34,769 nucleotides of DNA, taken from contig DASZME010000011.1 in assembly GCA_035551995.1 (NCBI GenBank), positions 1 to 34,769 on the forward strand, read 5' to 3'. Both the position numbers and the translations under genes were made by a program. This document shows, piece by piece, positions 24,812-33,806 of the stretch (within the stretch, counting starts at the first letter, position 1; each line of letters begins with the position of its first letter). Source of the stretch: RYN-428 sp035551995 (GTDB lineage: Bacteria; Planctomycetota; Phycisphaerae; Tepidisphaerales; Tepidisphaeraceae). The notes beneath the pieces were generated by a model that was not told the origin of the DNA, ran no database searches, and saw only the letters and a list, made by a program, of their open reading frames with translations.

Positions 24812-25160
24812 GATGACTCCTTTTGTGTGTCTGAACGAACCGGCGATGGATTGCGATTCGTGAGTCAAACGTAACCCCAACTGTTGATCGCGGCGGAGAT
24901 GTGGCCCGGTTCGCCGACGCCGCGAGGCGATTCTCGAGCGGTTTATGCCGGCTGATGGAGATATACGGCCATCGAATTGGAAATGGGCGGAATGATAACG
25001 ACGGGTCGATTCGCGTCCGAGGCGAAGATATCCGAAGCCTGATCCACCATCGCGGCGCGCGCGATTTTTCCTGCTCGCTCTTCTTTGAAGGGAGAGGGAG
25101 CAGGAGCCGAGGCGGCGTTCATCTGGATTCGTCAGGCTTACGAATGAGTCGGCGGCGTTT
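24812..25160. other. Intergenic region between the pilin and cpaF genes
   Basis: About 350 bases hold the AAAAGGAG site of the pilin gene at 24817-24824 on the minus strand. No clear promoter, terminator or second gene was seen. A 157-codon frame on the plus strand runs into the cpaF gene and looks like its shadow. Confidence 0.5.
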
Positions 25161-26489
25161 TCATCGTGCCGTCGGTCCGCCGCCGGGCATGAAAATGGCG
25201 GGCGCCAGCTTGATTCCCATTCCTTCGAGTTTGGCGACGAACTGCGGCCGCAGACCCGCCGCCTGTAGCGATCCGGTTACCGGACCGTTGGCCGTGGGGG
25301 CGGTCTCCTTGAAGCGGAAGATTTCCTGCATCACCACTTTGTCCCCTTCCATCCCCGCGATTTCGGAGATGTAAGTGATTTTTCGCGACCCGTCGCGCAT
25401 TCGGGCGGCATGAACCAGAACCTGCACCGCAGAGCCGATCTGCTCGCGAATCGCGCGAATCGGAAGATCGAAACCGGCCATCATGGTCATGGTCTCGATA
25501 CGGGCCAGGCCGTCGCGCGGCGAATTGGCGTGCAACGAGGTCAGCGAGCCGTCGTGGCCGGTGTTCATCGCCTGGAGCATGTCGAGCGTTTCCCCGCCGC
25601 GACACTCGCCGACGATAATTCGTTCCGGCCGCATGCGCAAAGCGTTGCGCACGAGGTCTCGAATTGTGACGGCGCCCGTGCCGTCGTGGTTGGGCTGTTT
25701 GGATTCCAGGGTGATGACGTGATCCTGCAAAAGCCGAAGCTCCGCGGCGTCTTCAATGGTGACGATTCGCTCGTGGGCGGGAATGCACCCCGACAACGCG
25801 TTCAGAACGGTGGTTTTGCCCGACCCGGTGCCGCCGGTCACGACGATGTTCAGCCGTCCCAGCACGCACGCCTTGAGAACTTCGGCGACGGCCGGCGTGA
25901 TCGAGCCAAGACGGCATAACTCCTCGAGCGTCGGCCTGATCTTGCTGAATTTTCGAATCGTCAGGCACGGCCCGGCGATCGCCACCGGCGGAATCACGAC
26001 GTTCACGCGCGAGCCGTCCGGCAAGCGGGCGTCGACCAGCGGATGATCGGCATCCAGTTGTTTATGCAATGGCCGAATGATGCGATCGATGACGCGCATC
26101 AGATGCGCATCGTCGTCAAACGTGACGGTCGTTCGGCCCGGTTTGCCCGCGCGCTCGACATAAACGCGATCGGCGCGGTTGACCATGACCTCCGTCACGC
26201 TCGCGTCGTCCAACAACGGCTGAATGGGGCCAAAGCCGTAAAGGTCATTCATGACGTCGCGCAATAATTCCGAACGGCCCGGCTCCGAAAGCTCGACGCC
26301 AAGCCGTCCCAGGCCCTCGGCGGCATACTGCTCGGCTTGCGGGCGGGTGGCGGGCGCGGGGACTGAATCGGAAAGGCTCATTCGCCGAGTGACGTCCTCG
26401 ACGATCGTCCGCCGGAATTTTCGCATTTCAGGGGTCGCGGAAGTCGAACCGACCGGCGACGCGGCAACAATGGGCGTGGTATCGTGCAT
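25161..26489 (-). CDS. Tad/type IV secretion ATPase, CpaF/TadA family
   Basis: This 442-residue protein has the CpaF/TadA layout: an N-terminal domain with LLRDVMNDLYGFGPIQPLL, then YVERAGKPGRT and DARLPDGSRVNVVIPP. The Walker A reads GGTGSGKTT (K225), followed by IVTIEDAAELRL (Walker B-like Asp box), ALRMRPERIIVGECRGGET and HANSPRDGLARIE. It would hydrolyse ATP to drive Tad pilus assembly or secretion through an inner-membrane platform. TadB, TadC, the secretin RcpA and other Tad genes are absent, so they must be elsewhere. ATG 26489 was chosen; a GTG nine bases upstream is also possible because neither has a strong ribosome site. Confidence 0.95.
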   Translation of the reverse strand: MHDTTPIVAASPVGSTSATPEMRKFRRTIVEDVTRRMSLSDSVPAPATRPQAEQYAAEGLGRLGVELSEPGRSELLRDVMNDLYGFGPIQPLLDDASVTEVMVNRADRVYVERAGKPGRTTVTFDDDAHLMRVIDRIIRPLHKQLDADHPLVDARLPDGSRVNVVIPPVAIAGPCLTIRKFSKIRPTLEELCRLGSITPAVAEVLKACVLGRLNIVVTGGTGSGKTTVLNALSGCIPAHERIVTIEDAAELRLLQDHVITLESKQPNHDGTGAVTIRDLVRNALRMRPERIIVGECRGGETLDMLQAMNTGHDGSLTSLHANSPRDGLARIETMTMMAGFDLPIRAIREQIGSAVQVLVHAARMRDGSRKITYISEIAGMEGDKVVMQEIFRFKETAPTANGPVTGSLQAAGLRPQFVAKLEGMGIKLAPAIFMPGGGPTAR

Positions 26490-26647
26490 AATAATCACTC
26501 GAAGGTTACAAAACTGCGATCCCTCCGCTCATCGGCCATCTGTCAGCCACGCATTATCCGGCGAGCCGGGGGATCGATCTTTCGGCAGTGGAATCCAGAG
26601 CCGAGCTCGCCTACGGTCCATCTCCGTTGCGCGAAAGGTGGTAAGGA

Positions 26648-27724
26648 GTGAGCGAAGTGTTAGTGGAAAATAAGCCCAGCACGCAAAAGACCCCGCTTTA
26701 TAAACGTCCGATATTCCGCATTGCGCTGGTGATCGTCATTGTCGGCATCACGATCGGGGGGATCGTTTGGTGGCTTAGCGTCCGTTATCGCATCACCACC
26801 GACGACGCTTTCGTCGCCACCCACAACACCACCGTCAGCCCGCGCGTCTCCGGCCATGTCGAGCAAATACTTGTCGACGACAATCAATACGTGAAAAAGG
26901 GCGATCTACTGGTTGTTTTGGATGACCGCGATTTTATCGAGTCTCTTAAGAGCTATCAGGCGGCCCTTGAGATGGCGCAGGCGCAATCGCTTCAGGCGCA
27001 ATCGCAGGTGGCCTCGGCCAAGGCATCCGTCGCCCAGGCGCAGGCCGACGTGGTCTCCGCGCAGGCGAACGCCGCCCAGGCACAAAGCGATCTTGAGCGC
27101 TATGAGAGCGTCCAAAAGCTGGACCCCCGCGCCGTCTCGAAGCAGCAGGTCGATCAATCCACCGCGACGGCCAGAACGACGGCGGCTCAACTTGAGGCCA
27201 ATAAACAAAAACAAGGAGCGGCCGAGGCCCAGGTTAAGGTCGCCCAGGCCCAGATCGTCGCGGCACAGGCTGCGATCGACAAAGCCAAGGCGGATGTCGA
27301 AAATGCGCGCCTCCAGCTTTCGTACGCCAAGATTTACGCCGCCGAGGATGGGCAGGTGACCAATCGCAGCGTGGAAGTCGGCAACTACATCACGCCCGGC
27401 CAGGCGCTGATGGCGCTTGTCCCCTGGAACCTGAAGAACGTGTGGGTGAACGCCAATTTTAAGGAGACGCAACTACGACACATGCGCGTCGGGCAGCCGG
27501 TGAAAATCCACGTTGACGCATATGACATGGATGTGACGGGTCATGTCGAAAGCATTCAGGCCGGCAGCGGCGCCGCGTTCAGCCTATTGCCGCCGGAAAA
27601 CGCGACGGGAAATTATGTGAAGGTGGTGCAGCGGGTGCCGGTCAAGATCACGTTCGATCAACTTCCCGACCAGCGCCTCGCGTCGGGAATGTCCGTCGAG
27701 CCGACGGTGAATACCCGGCCGTAA
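26648..27724 (+). CDS. Membrane fusion protein, EmrA/HlyD family
   Basis: This 358-residue protein has a short cytoplasmic N-terminus, one membrane segment (about residues 23-43, IALVIVIVGITIGGIVWWL in overlapping view), then DDAFVATHNTTVSPRVSGHVEQ, the biotinyl-lipoyl-like start of HlyD proteins. Residues about 105-220 are an Ala/Gln-rich coiled coil, followed by YAKIYAAEDGQVTNRSVEVGNYITPGQ (in parts) and a final beta-barrel with KVVQRVPVKITF. It would link the downstream DHA2 transporter to an outer-membrane channel. The start at GTG 26648 has GGTGG upstream; GTG 26657 with AAGGAG is the alternative. The transporter gene follows after 156 bases. Confidence 0.93.
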   Translation: MSEVLVENKPSTQKTPLYKRPIFRIALVIVIVGITIGGIVWWLSVRYRITTDDAFVATHNTTVSPRVSGHVEQILVDDNQYVKKGDLLVVLDDRDFIESLKSYQAALEMAQAQSLQAQSQVASAKASVAQAQADVVSAQANAAQAQSDLERYESVQKLDPRAVSKQQVDQSTATARTTAAQLEANKQKQGAAEAQVKVAQAQIVAAQAAIDKAKADVENARLQLSYAKIYAAEDGQVTNRSVEVGNYITPGQALMALVPWNLKNVWVNANFKETQLRHMRVGQPVKIHVDAYDMDVTGHVESIQAGSGAAFSLLPPENATGNYVKVVQRVPVKITFDQLPDQRLASGMSVEPTVNTRP

Positions 27725-27850
27725 AAAGTCGGAAATTTGAAATCTGAATATCGGCCCGATACGCGAATGACGATCGCGAAAACTTTGCCGTCTTCGCCTC
27801 CGAAATTTGATTCTGTTTCGGATTTTGCATTTTGGGTGTTGGGTGTCGTG
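27724..27850. repeat. SEIRNP-type intergenic repeat between emrA-like and emrB-like genes
   Basis: The stretch contains GGAAATTTGAAATCTGAA at one end and, on the opposite strand, CAAAATCCGAAACAGAATCAAATTTCGGAGG. Translated on the minus strand it reads KCKIRNRIKFRRRR, similar to the string at 12418-12475. Composition is AT-richer than the neighbouring genes. Confidence 0.5.
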
Positions 27851-27880
27851 TTTCCGGTATAGACGCGCTCTGAGGACGTT

Positions 27881-29491
27881 GTGACCGCTCTGGCCATTCC
27901 CGCACAATTCGATCAGCCACAGGACCGTCCCGCGATCAATCCATGGGCGGTGGCGGTGGTCGTTTCGATCGCCACGTTCATGGAGGTGCTCGACACGTCG
28001 ATCGCCAACGTGGCGGTGCCGCACATCGCCGGGGGCACCGCGTCGACTGTCGACGAAGCCACGTGGGTGTTGACCAGCTATCTCGTCGCCAATGCGGTCA
28101 TTCTTCCCGCCAGCGGCTGGCTCTCGACGGTCATCGGCCGCAAGCGCTTTTACATGAGCTGCGTGGCGATCTTCACCATCAGCTCATTTCTCTGCGGGAT
28201 CGCGGCGAATCTGCCGATGCTCATCTTCTTTCGCGTCCTTCAGGGAATGAGCGGCGGCGGGCTTGCCCCGAGCGAACAATCCATTCTCGCCGACACCTTT
28301 GAACCCAAAAAACGCGGAATGGCGTTCGCGCTCTACGGCATCGTCGTCGTCGCGGCCCCCGCCATCGGTCCCACGCTCGGTGGGTGGATCACCGATAATT
28401 TTTCCTGGCGATGGATATTTTTCATCAATGTGCCGGTCGGCATCGTCTCCCTGTTGCTGGCCGAGATCGTCGTGCACGATCCCCCCCGGCTGACCGCCGA
28501 ACGCAAACGCCGGCTCGATGCGGGATTGAAAATCGACTATATCGGATTTGGCTTGCTGGCCCTGGGGCTCGGGTGCCTTCAGGTCGTGCTCGACAAGGGC
28601 CAGGAAGACGATTGGTTTTCCTCCTCGTTCATCGTCACGATGACGGTCTTGTCCTCGCTGGGGCTGATCCTCGGCGTGATCTGGGAATTGTGGATCGATC
28701 AGCCGGTGCTCGATCTGCAGTTGTTGGTGCACGACAGAACGTTTGCGGTGGCGAACGTCATCATGTTCATCATCGGGATCGTGTTGTTTGGAACGACGAT
28801 ATTGCTGCCGCTGTTCACGCAGACGTTGCTCGGTTACACCGCCGAGCGGTCGGGCCAGGTCCTTACGCCCGGCGGCCTGGCGGTGATGGGCATGATGCCG
28901 ATGGTCGGCTTCCTTTTGGGAAAGATTCCCGCGCGCTCGATGGTCATGCTCGGCATGGCGATATCCGCCGTCGCGATCTATCACCTGACGAGTTTTGATT
29001 TAAACGTCAGCTTTTCAACGCTGGTCTGGGCGAGAATTTTTCAGGCGTCGGGTCTGGCGTTTTTATTCGTGCCGATCAACGTCGCGGCATACGCCAGCCT
29101 CCCGATGGAAAAGAGCAACGACGCGTCGGCCATGATGAATCTCTCCCGCAACATGGGCGGCAGCGTCGGGATCTCCTTCGTCAATACCGTCCTGTGGCGG
29201 CGCGGCCAGTATCACCAGTCGGTATTGGGCGGCCACGTCAACCCGTTCAATCCGATCGCTCAACGAATGCTCCACGGGATGATGGGCGTGGTAAGCGAGC
29301 ATGGCGGCTCGTCGGTCTCCTATGCCCTCTTGCAAGCCCAGCGAATGACCTATCGCGTCGTCCAGCGCCAGGCGCAAATGCTCGCGTACATCGATGTGTT
29401 CTGGCTCTTGTCGATCTTCTGCGCGGCGATGATCCCCATGCTCTTCCTGATGAAAAAGAACAAGCCCGGGGCGGCGCCGGGCGGGCATTAG
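27881..29491 (+). CDS. MFS multidrug efflux transporter, DHA2 family (EmrB/QacA type)
   Basis: This 536-residue membrane protein starts with a cytoplasmic N-terminus and has about 14 hydrophobic segments. Landmarks are FMEVLDTSIANVAVPHIAG (motif D1 of DHA2), WVLTSYLVANAVILPASGWL, VIGRKRFYM (MFS motif A, G-x-x-x-D/R-x-G-R-K), RVLQGMSGGGLAPSEQSIL and GPTLGGWI (motif C-like). It would export hydrophobic toxic compounds by proton antiport with the upstream membrane fusion protein. The start is GTG 27881 with GAGGA about 5 bases upstream. The substrate is unknown. Confidence 0.95.
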   Translation: MTALAIPAQFDQPQDRPAINPWAVAVVVSIATFMEVLDTSIANVAVPHIAGGTASTVDEATWVLTSYLVANAVILPASGWLSTVIGRKRFYMSCVAIFTISSFLCGIAANLPMLIFFRVLQGMSGGGLAPSEQSILADTFEPKKRGMAFALYGIVVVAAPAIGPTLGGWITDNFSWRWIFFINVPVGIVSLLLAEIVVHDPPRLTAERKRRLDAGLKIDYIGFGLLALGLGCLQVVLDKGQEDDWFSSSFIVTMTVLSSLGLILGVIWELWIDQPVLDLQLLVHDRTFAVANVIMFIIGIVLFGTTILLPLFTQTLLGYTAERSGQVLTPGGLAVMGMMPMVGFLLGKIPARSMVMLGMAISAVAIYHLTSFDLNVSFSTLVWARIFQASGLAFLFVPINVAAYASLPMEKSNDASAMMNLSRNMGGSVGISFVNTVLWRRGQYHQSVLGGHVNPFNPIAQRMLHGMMGVVSEHGGSSVSYALLQAQRMTYRVVQRQAQMLAYIDVFWLLSIFCAAMIPMLFLMKKNKPGAAPGGH

Positions 29492-29562
29492 AAACAGACT
29501 CGAGGCGGCGAAAACGATTCATCGAACACGAAGGGGGATGGTTCTTCATCACCGGAAAATTT

Positions 29563-29574
29563 TTTCGCGCGAAA
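29563..29574. other. Palindrome TTTCGCGCGAAA
   Basis: A perfect 12-bp palindrome follows a T-run after the efflux operon and precedes the GspC-like gene. It may be a regulator site or chance; no partner copy was noticed. Confidence 0.25.
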
Positions 29575-29684
29575 CATTCTTGCCGGCCAAACATCTGTTA
29601 TCGTACGGAGATTGCACGGCGGATGGGATTGTGCCAGGGTTCGCAGAGTGGATCACTGACGCGTTTCCCGCGGAGACCAGCCGG

Positions 29685-30308
29685 ATGAAAAACGTCATTG
29701 CATGGGTCGGGGTGCTTGGCGCTTTGACGGCGAACGGTTCGCCGGAACCAAAGGGAGCGCCGGCGTCTCAGCCTTCATCCAAGATTTCGGCCGCGGCCGT
29801 GATGCCCGAAGGCTTCAACCCCCTGCTGTCGCGCTGCATTTTCGCACGAAAAAACGGGGCGGCAATGGCGGGAACCGCCAGATCGGCCGGCTCGGGATGG
29901 ATCCTTCGCGGCGTCGTCCGTGACGAAGACGGCGGTTATACCGCAATCGTCGAAGATCCCATCACGCGTCAAATTCGAAAACTCGAAAACGGCGCCACCC
30001 TCGTCGGCGGGAATATTTCGCACCTGACGCTTCACGGCTTCCAATATGAGATGGGCGGGAAATGCATCTCCGTCGCAATCGGCCAAAACCTTGCCGGGGA
30101 AACCGCCATCATCGCCCCGCCCGCGCCGGCGGCAACCGCCGGGGCAAAAGGGCAAAACGCGCCGGCGACCGCGCCTTCCGACGTCGGCGAACTCCCGCCG
30201 GACGCGGCGCAGGCGGCCGCTTTGATCGCCGCATCGCCAAATGCCGCCGACGGCGTAAAACCGGAAAACGGCAACAATCGGCGCGGCCGGCCTTCTCACG
30301 ACAATTGA
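29685..30308 (+). CDS. GspC-like type II secretion protein
   Basis: This 207-residue protein has a short hydrophobic N-terminus (MKNVIAWVGVLGALTANG), then a region at about residues 65-140 that reads GWILRGVVRDEDGGYTAIV, EDPITRQIRKLENG and VGGNISHLTLHGFQYEMGG, ending SVAIGQNLAGE. That is the pattern of the HR domain of GspC and of PilP, which contacts the N0 domain of the secretin. The C-terminal 60 residues are Ala/Pro-rich and unfolded-looking, with no PDZ domain. It lies 31 bases before the secretin gene, and position fits a GspC role. GGAGA is about 9 bases before the start. Family assignment is by pattern only. Confidence 0.7.
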   Translation: MKNVIAWVGVLGALTANGSPEPKGAPASQPSSKISAAAVMPEGFNPLLSRCIFARKNGAAMAGTARSAGSGWILRGVVRDEDGGYTAIVEDPITRQIRKLENGATLVGGNISHLTLHGFQYEMGGKCISVAIGQNLAGETAIIAPPAPAATAGAKGQNAPATAPSDVGELPPDAAQAAALIAASPNAADGVKPENGNNRRGRPSHDN

Positions 30309-30339
30309 TCCCTCGCTTGTCCGCAAGGAGATTTCCACG

Positions 30340-33300
30340 ATGCCGACCCGGTGTATCCCTGTGACCATACTATCCAGGCTTTTAGGGGCGCATGCGTCTT
30401 CGCCCGCCTGGCCGCGGCATGAGCGGGCGAAGACGCCCGCGCCCCCAAAACCAGCATGCGCTGGTGTACCGGGAGCATGGGCGAAAAAGCGAAACGGCGT
30501 TGTTGTCGCGCTGATCGCGTTTTTCATCCATGGCGCCGTTAGCGCCGGCGCCGAAACAACAACGCAGCCGGCGGCGCCGTCCACGCCGCCAAACGCTCCT
30601 GCGACGCGGCCGTCGGAGCCGGCGGACTATCAAATTCACGCCGCCACGCGCCCCGCCGGCGCACCGGCGACACGGCGCATCAGCATGAATTTTAAGGATG
30701 CGCCGCTGGAGGTTGTTCTGGACCACCTATGCGAAGCGGCAGGTTTGATCGTCGTCAAAGAAGGGCAACTGGATGGCCGGGTGACCGTCGAAAGCACCGA
30801 GCCGCTTACGCCCGAGGAAGCCGTAACGCTCCTTAATACGGTGCTCAAGGCCAACGGGTTTAACGCGGTTCAGAACGGGCGCATCGTGCGGATCGTCCCG
30901 CGCGAAAAGGCAAAAAAAGGAAGCGTGCCGGTGCACGTCGGAAGCGACCCGGCGGCCATCGCGGCGTCCGATGACATGATCACGCAGGTTATTCCGCTGG
31001 CCAACGTCGACGCCCTAAAGCTCCGGCAGGATCTCACGCCGCTCATCGCGAGCGACGCCGATGTCACCGCCAACGAGGCCAGCAACTCGATCGTCATCAC
31101 TGATTCATCGGCGAATATCCGGCGGCTCGTGCAGATCATCAACGCATTGGATATGGGGCAGGCGGCGAGCACCGAATTGCGGGTGATTCATCTGAAATTC
31201 GCGGATGCCCAGGAAACGGCCAAGCTTATTTCCTCGATGTTTCACGCGCCGGGGGAACCGGCGGGTGGCGCCAACGCTCAGCAGATGCTGCAGATGATGC
31301 AGCAACAACAGCAAGGCGGGGTCATGCCGCGCGGCCGCGAAGGCCGGATTCCCGGCGGCGCGATCGATCAGGCCCTGCGCGGCGGACATGTCCGCGCCGA
31401 TGCCGATCCGCGAACCAACACGCTATTGCTGACCGCCCCCGCCGCCACGCTGAAAGTAATCGAAGATATCGTGAAGGAATTGGATTCGAATCCTGTTCCC
31501 GCTTCCCAAATGAAGGCGTTTCGCCTCAATTTCGCCGACGCGGAGGCGACTACCAAAGTGCTGTCAAAATTGTACGGCTCCAGCGACGGCGGCGGGTTTC
31601 CGTTTTTCAACCCGTTCGGAAATATGGGCGAATCCTCCGCGAAGGTCAAGGTGAACATCACCGCCGATGAGCGGACCAACAGCGTTATCGTTTCGGCGTC
31701 GGCGGAAGCGATCAAAGCGATCGGAGATCTGATCAACGACCTTGATTCAAGTCCGGGAACCGGATCGGAAATTCGCACCTTTCAGCTAAAATTCGCCGAC
31801 GCGTTTGACACCGCGAAAATGATCAAGTCGATCTTCGAGCCGGAGGACAAGGACGCCAACAATAACTCCGGTTTCCGTTTCATTTTTTTCGGCCCGGCGC
31901 CGCCGAGTTCAAAGGGAGCGAAAGTAACGGCCACTTCCGATGACCGAACCAATACGCTCGTGGTGACCGGACCGAAGGAGTCGATGAAAGTTGTCGAAGA
32001 CCTTGTGACGAAGCTCGACTCGAACGCCACCTCGGAAGATTCGTTGTTCATCTATCGATTGCGAAATGCGCAAGCGGCGAATCTGGAAACCGTACTGAAT
32101 ACCCTGTTCGGCAACACCAACTCGCAGAACCAGAACAACAACGGCCAAGCCGTCGGACCGAACGGCCAGCCCTTGCAGCAGCAACAACAAAACCAGCAGG
32201 GTAACGGAGGGCGGGGATCGGCCGGGAGTAACGGCTCGGGCACTCTCGCCGGCGGAACCGGCATCGGCGCTCGCCATGGCCAACGCAACGGCGGCGGATT
32301 CGGCCAGCATACGGGTCCCAGGCTTCCGGGAAATCTCACCGCCGCCGTCAACGAAATGAGCGGACAGGTATTCATCGTCGCGGACGTCGATACGAATTCG
32401 CTCATCGTCACCACGGCATCGAAGTTCAAGGACTCGGTGCGCGACATCATCAAGGAACTGGACCGCCCGGCGGCGCAAGTGCTTATTAAAGTTTTGGTGG
32501 CCGAGGTGACGCACGATAACTCGGCCGATTGGGGCTTGGATTTTTCAATCCTCAACACCCGGCCCAGTGGCAACGGCCAGACCGCCGCAAACACGCTGGG
32601 CAATGCCGCCGCCGCGATGGCCAACGGCGGATTGGTCGTCAGTGTTCTCGAGAGCAATCTCAATCTCACGCTGCACGCCCTGGCCATCGAAGGAAAACTG
32701 GACGTCCTCTCGCGACCCTACATTCTGGCAAGCGATAATCAGTTGGCGACGATAACGGTCGGTCAGGAAGTCCCCTTCATTACCAACACGCAGATCACCG
32801 ATACCGGCCAGCAGATCAACACGATTCAATATCAGGACATCGGCATCATTTTGAACGTGACGCCGCACATCAATCCGGAGGGGTTGGTTATTTTGGACGT
32901 GGCGCCGGAGATCAGCCAACTCACCGGCACGACCGTTCCCATCTCCGCCGGCGTCGCCGCCCCGATCATCGCCAAGCGATCGGCCGAGAGCCGGGTGGGA
33001 ATCAAAGACGGCGAAACAATCGTCATCGGCGGATTGATGCAAGACAGTAAAACCAGCACGATCTCGAAAATCCCGTTATTAGGCGATATCCCAATCGTCG
33101 GCGAGGTGTTTCGTCGAACGCAGATCAGCAAGAGTAAAACGGAGTTGTTGATATTCCTGACGCCGCATGTGGCGCTGCAACCCGGTTCTCTGGGCGCGAT
33201 TTCACAGGACGAAATGAAAAGCACCACCCTAACGCCGCGCGCGGTTGCGCCGGGCGTTTTTCAGGAGCATATCCGAGGCATGCGGCGCGGCGCCATTCCG

Positions 33301-33402
33301 CAAACGCAACCAGATGATTCGGCGACGACACAGCCAGTGAAACCGATTCGAGGCGGGGAGGACAACGGTCAGAACGTAAAATCGGATTCCCGCGCGAGAT
33401 GA
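30340..33402 (+). CDS. gspD: Type II secretion secretin GspD with extra N-domains and a repeat-derived N-terminus
   Basis: This 1020-residue outer-membrane secretin has AAGGAG 9 bases before its start. The N-terminal 50 residues are encoded by a palindromic repeat (30380-30464); the likely signal peptide follows (KKRNGVVVALIAFFIHGAVSA). An N0 domain (about 108-190) begins ISMNFKDAPLEVVLDHL. Five secretin N1-type units follow, at about 212, 277, 388, 477 and 567, three with the repeated phrase (L)(K/N)FADAxxTxK. A Gln/Gly/Asn-rich stretch lies at about 592-660. The secretin barrel (about 710-955) shows VGQEVPFITNT, DIGIILNVTPHI, DGETIVIGGLMQDSK and IPLLGDIPIVGEVFRR. GspD forms the exit channel for folded exoproteins; usual homologues have three N1-type domains. 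The C-terminal 65 residues are hydrophilic. Confidence 0.93.
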   Translation: MPTRCIPVTILSRLLGAHASSPAWPRHERAKTPAPPKPACAGVPGAWAKKRNGVVVALIAFFIHGAVSAGAETTTQPAAPSTPPNAPATRPSEPADYQIHAATRPAGAPATRRISMNFKDAPLEVVLDHLCEAAGLIVVKEGQLDGRVTVESTEPLTPEEAVTLLNTVLKANGFNAVQNGRIVRIVPREKAKKGSVPVHVGSDPAAIAASDDMITQVIPLANVDALKLRQDLTPLIASDADVTANEASNSIVITDSSANIRRLVQIINALDMGQAASTELRVIHLKFADAQETAKLISSMFHAPGEPAGGANAQQMLQMMQQQQQGGVMPRGREGRIPGGAIDQALRGGHVRADADPRTNTLLLTAPAATLKVIEDIVKELDSNPVPASQMKAFRLNFADAEATTKVLSKLYGSSDGGGFPFFNPFGNMGESSAKVKVNITADERTNSVIVSASAEAIKAIGDLINDLDSSPGTGSEIRTFQLKFADAFDTAKMIKSIFEPEDKDANNNSGFRFIFFGPAPPSSKGAKVTATSDDRTNTLVVTGPKESMKVVEDLVTKLDSNATSEDSLFIYRLRNAQAANLETVLNTLFGNTNSQNQNNNGQAVGPNGQPLQQQQQNQQGNGGRGSAGSNGSGTLAGGTGIGARHGQRNGGGFGQHTGPRLPGNLTAAVNEMSGQVFIVADVDTNSLIVTTASKFKDSVRDIIKELDRPAAQVLIKVLVAEVTHDNSADWGLDFSILNTRPSGNGQTAANTLGNAAAAMANGGLVVSVLESNLNLTLHALAIEGKLDVLSRPYILASDNQLATITVGQEVPFITNTQITDTGQQINTIQYQDIGIILNVTPHINPEGLVILDVAPEISQLTGTTVPISAGVAAPIIAKRSAESRVGIKDGETIVIGGLMQDSKTSTISKIPLLGDIPIVGEVFRRTQISKSKTELLIFLTPHVALQPGSLGAISQDEMKSTTLTPRAVAPGVFQEHIRGMRRGAIPQTQPDDSATTQPVKPIRGGEDNGQNVKSDSRAR
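30380..30464. repeat. Palindromic repeat element inside the start of gspD
   Basis: The arms GGGGCGC (30385-30391) and GTCTTCGCCCGC (30396-30407) pair with GCGGGCGAAGAC (30423-30434) and GCGCCCC (30439-30445), with flanking TTTT/AAAA pairing, giving a 23-bp stem around a 15-base loop. A second small hairpin, CCAGC-ATGC-GCTGG, follows at 30451-30464. It is read in frame by gspD (residues about 14-41, GAHASSPAW and AKTPAPPKP). Similar translated strings (GARASSPAH-like) are common in planctomycete and verrucomicrobial intergenic DNA as I recall. Confidence 0.75.
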
Positions 33403-33806
33403 GTTGCCGCCGCGGCATGTTCCGCTCAAGCGTCAGCGCCGCGTGAACCGCGTATGAGGCGCAATTCTAATGGGATGACAACGATTTTGCCGCCGCCTCC
33501 CGCTAGAAGCGGAATGCTCGGCAGCCAATATATTCACCGTACATACGCCGAATTGGTCAAGTAGGTGGCGGGATTTTTGCGATTGAAAGGGACGCCGCAT
33601 TCAGAACAACGGCCAGCCGGAAGCCTGAGAAGAACGTCACCGCAATGTAACCATCTTGGAGCGACGTCATCGCGGTCGTTTGTTCCAATGCCCATCCCGC
33701 GAAGGAAGAGTATTTTTCAGGTTACTGCGGCGTCGCTGCGTTTCGCGGCCCCGCTTGCGGGGCGTGTCTCGCGACCGAAGCTCGCGCGACGAACATGAAG
33801 AAAACG
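33403..33806. other. Intergenic region after gspD
   Basis: About 400 bases hold no convincing gene. A GC-rich inverted repeat, GCCCCGC-TT-GCGGGGC (33748-33763), lies between the convergent gspD and small-protein genes and could aid transcription termination. A 77-codon frame on the plus strand at 33565-33798 has Arg/Pro-rich, non-protein-like composition. Confidence 0.5.

Noticed and set aside
24901..25374. A 157-codon plus-strand frame beside the pilin gene
   Set aside because: Its second half is the antisense of the cpaF gene and its first half lacks protein-like composition.
33565..33798. A 77-codon plus-strand frame after gspD
   Set aside because: Arg/Pro/Ser-rich composition without motifs, and it crosses the GC hairpin at 33748-33763.
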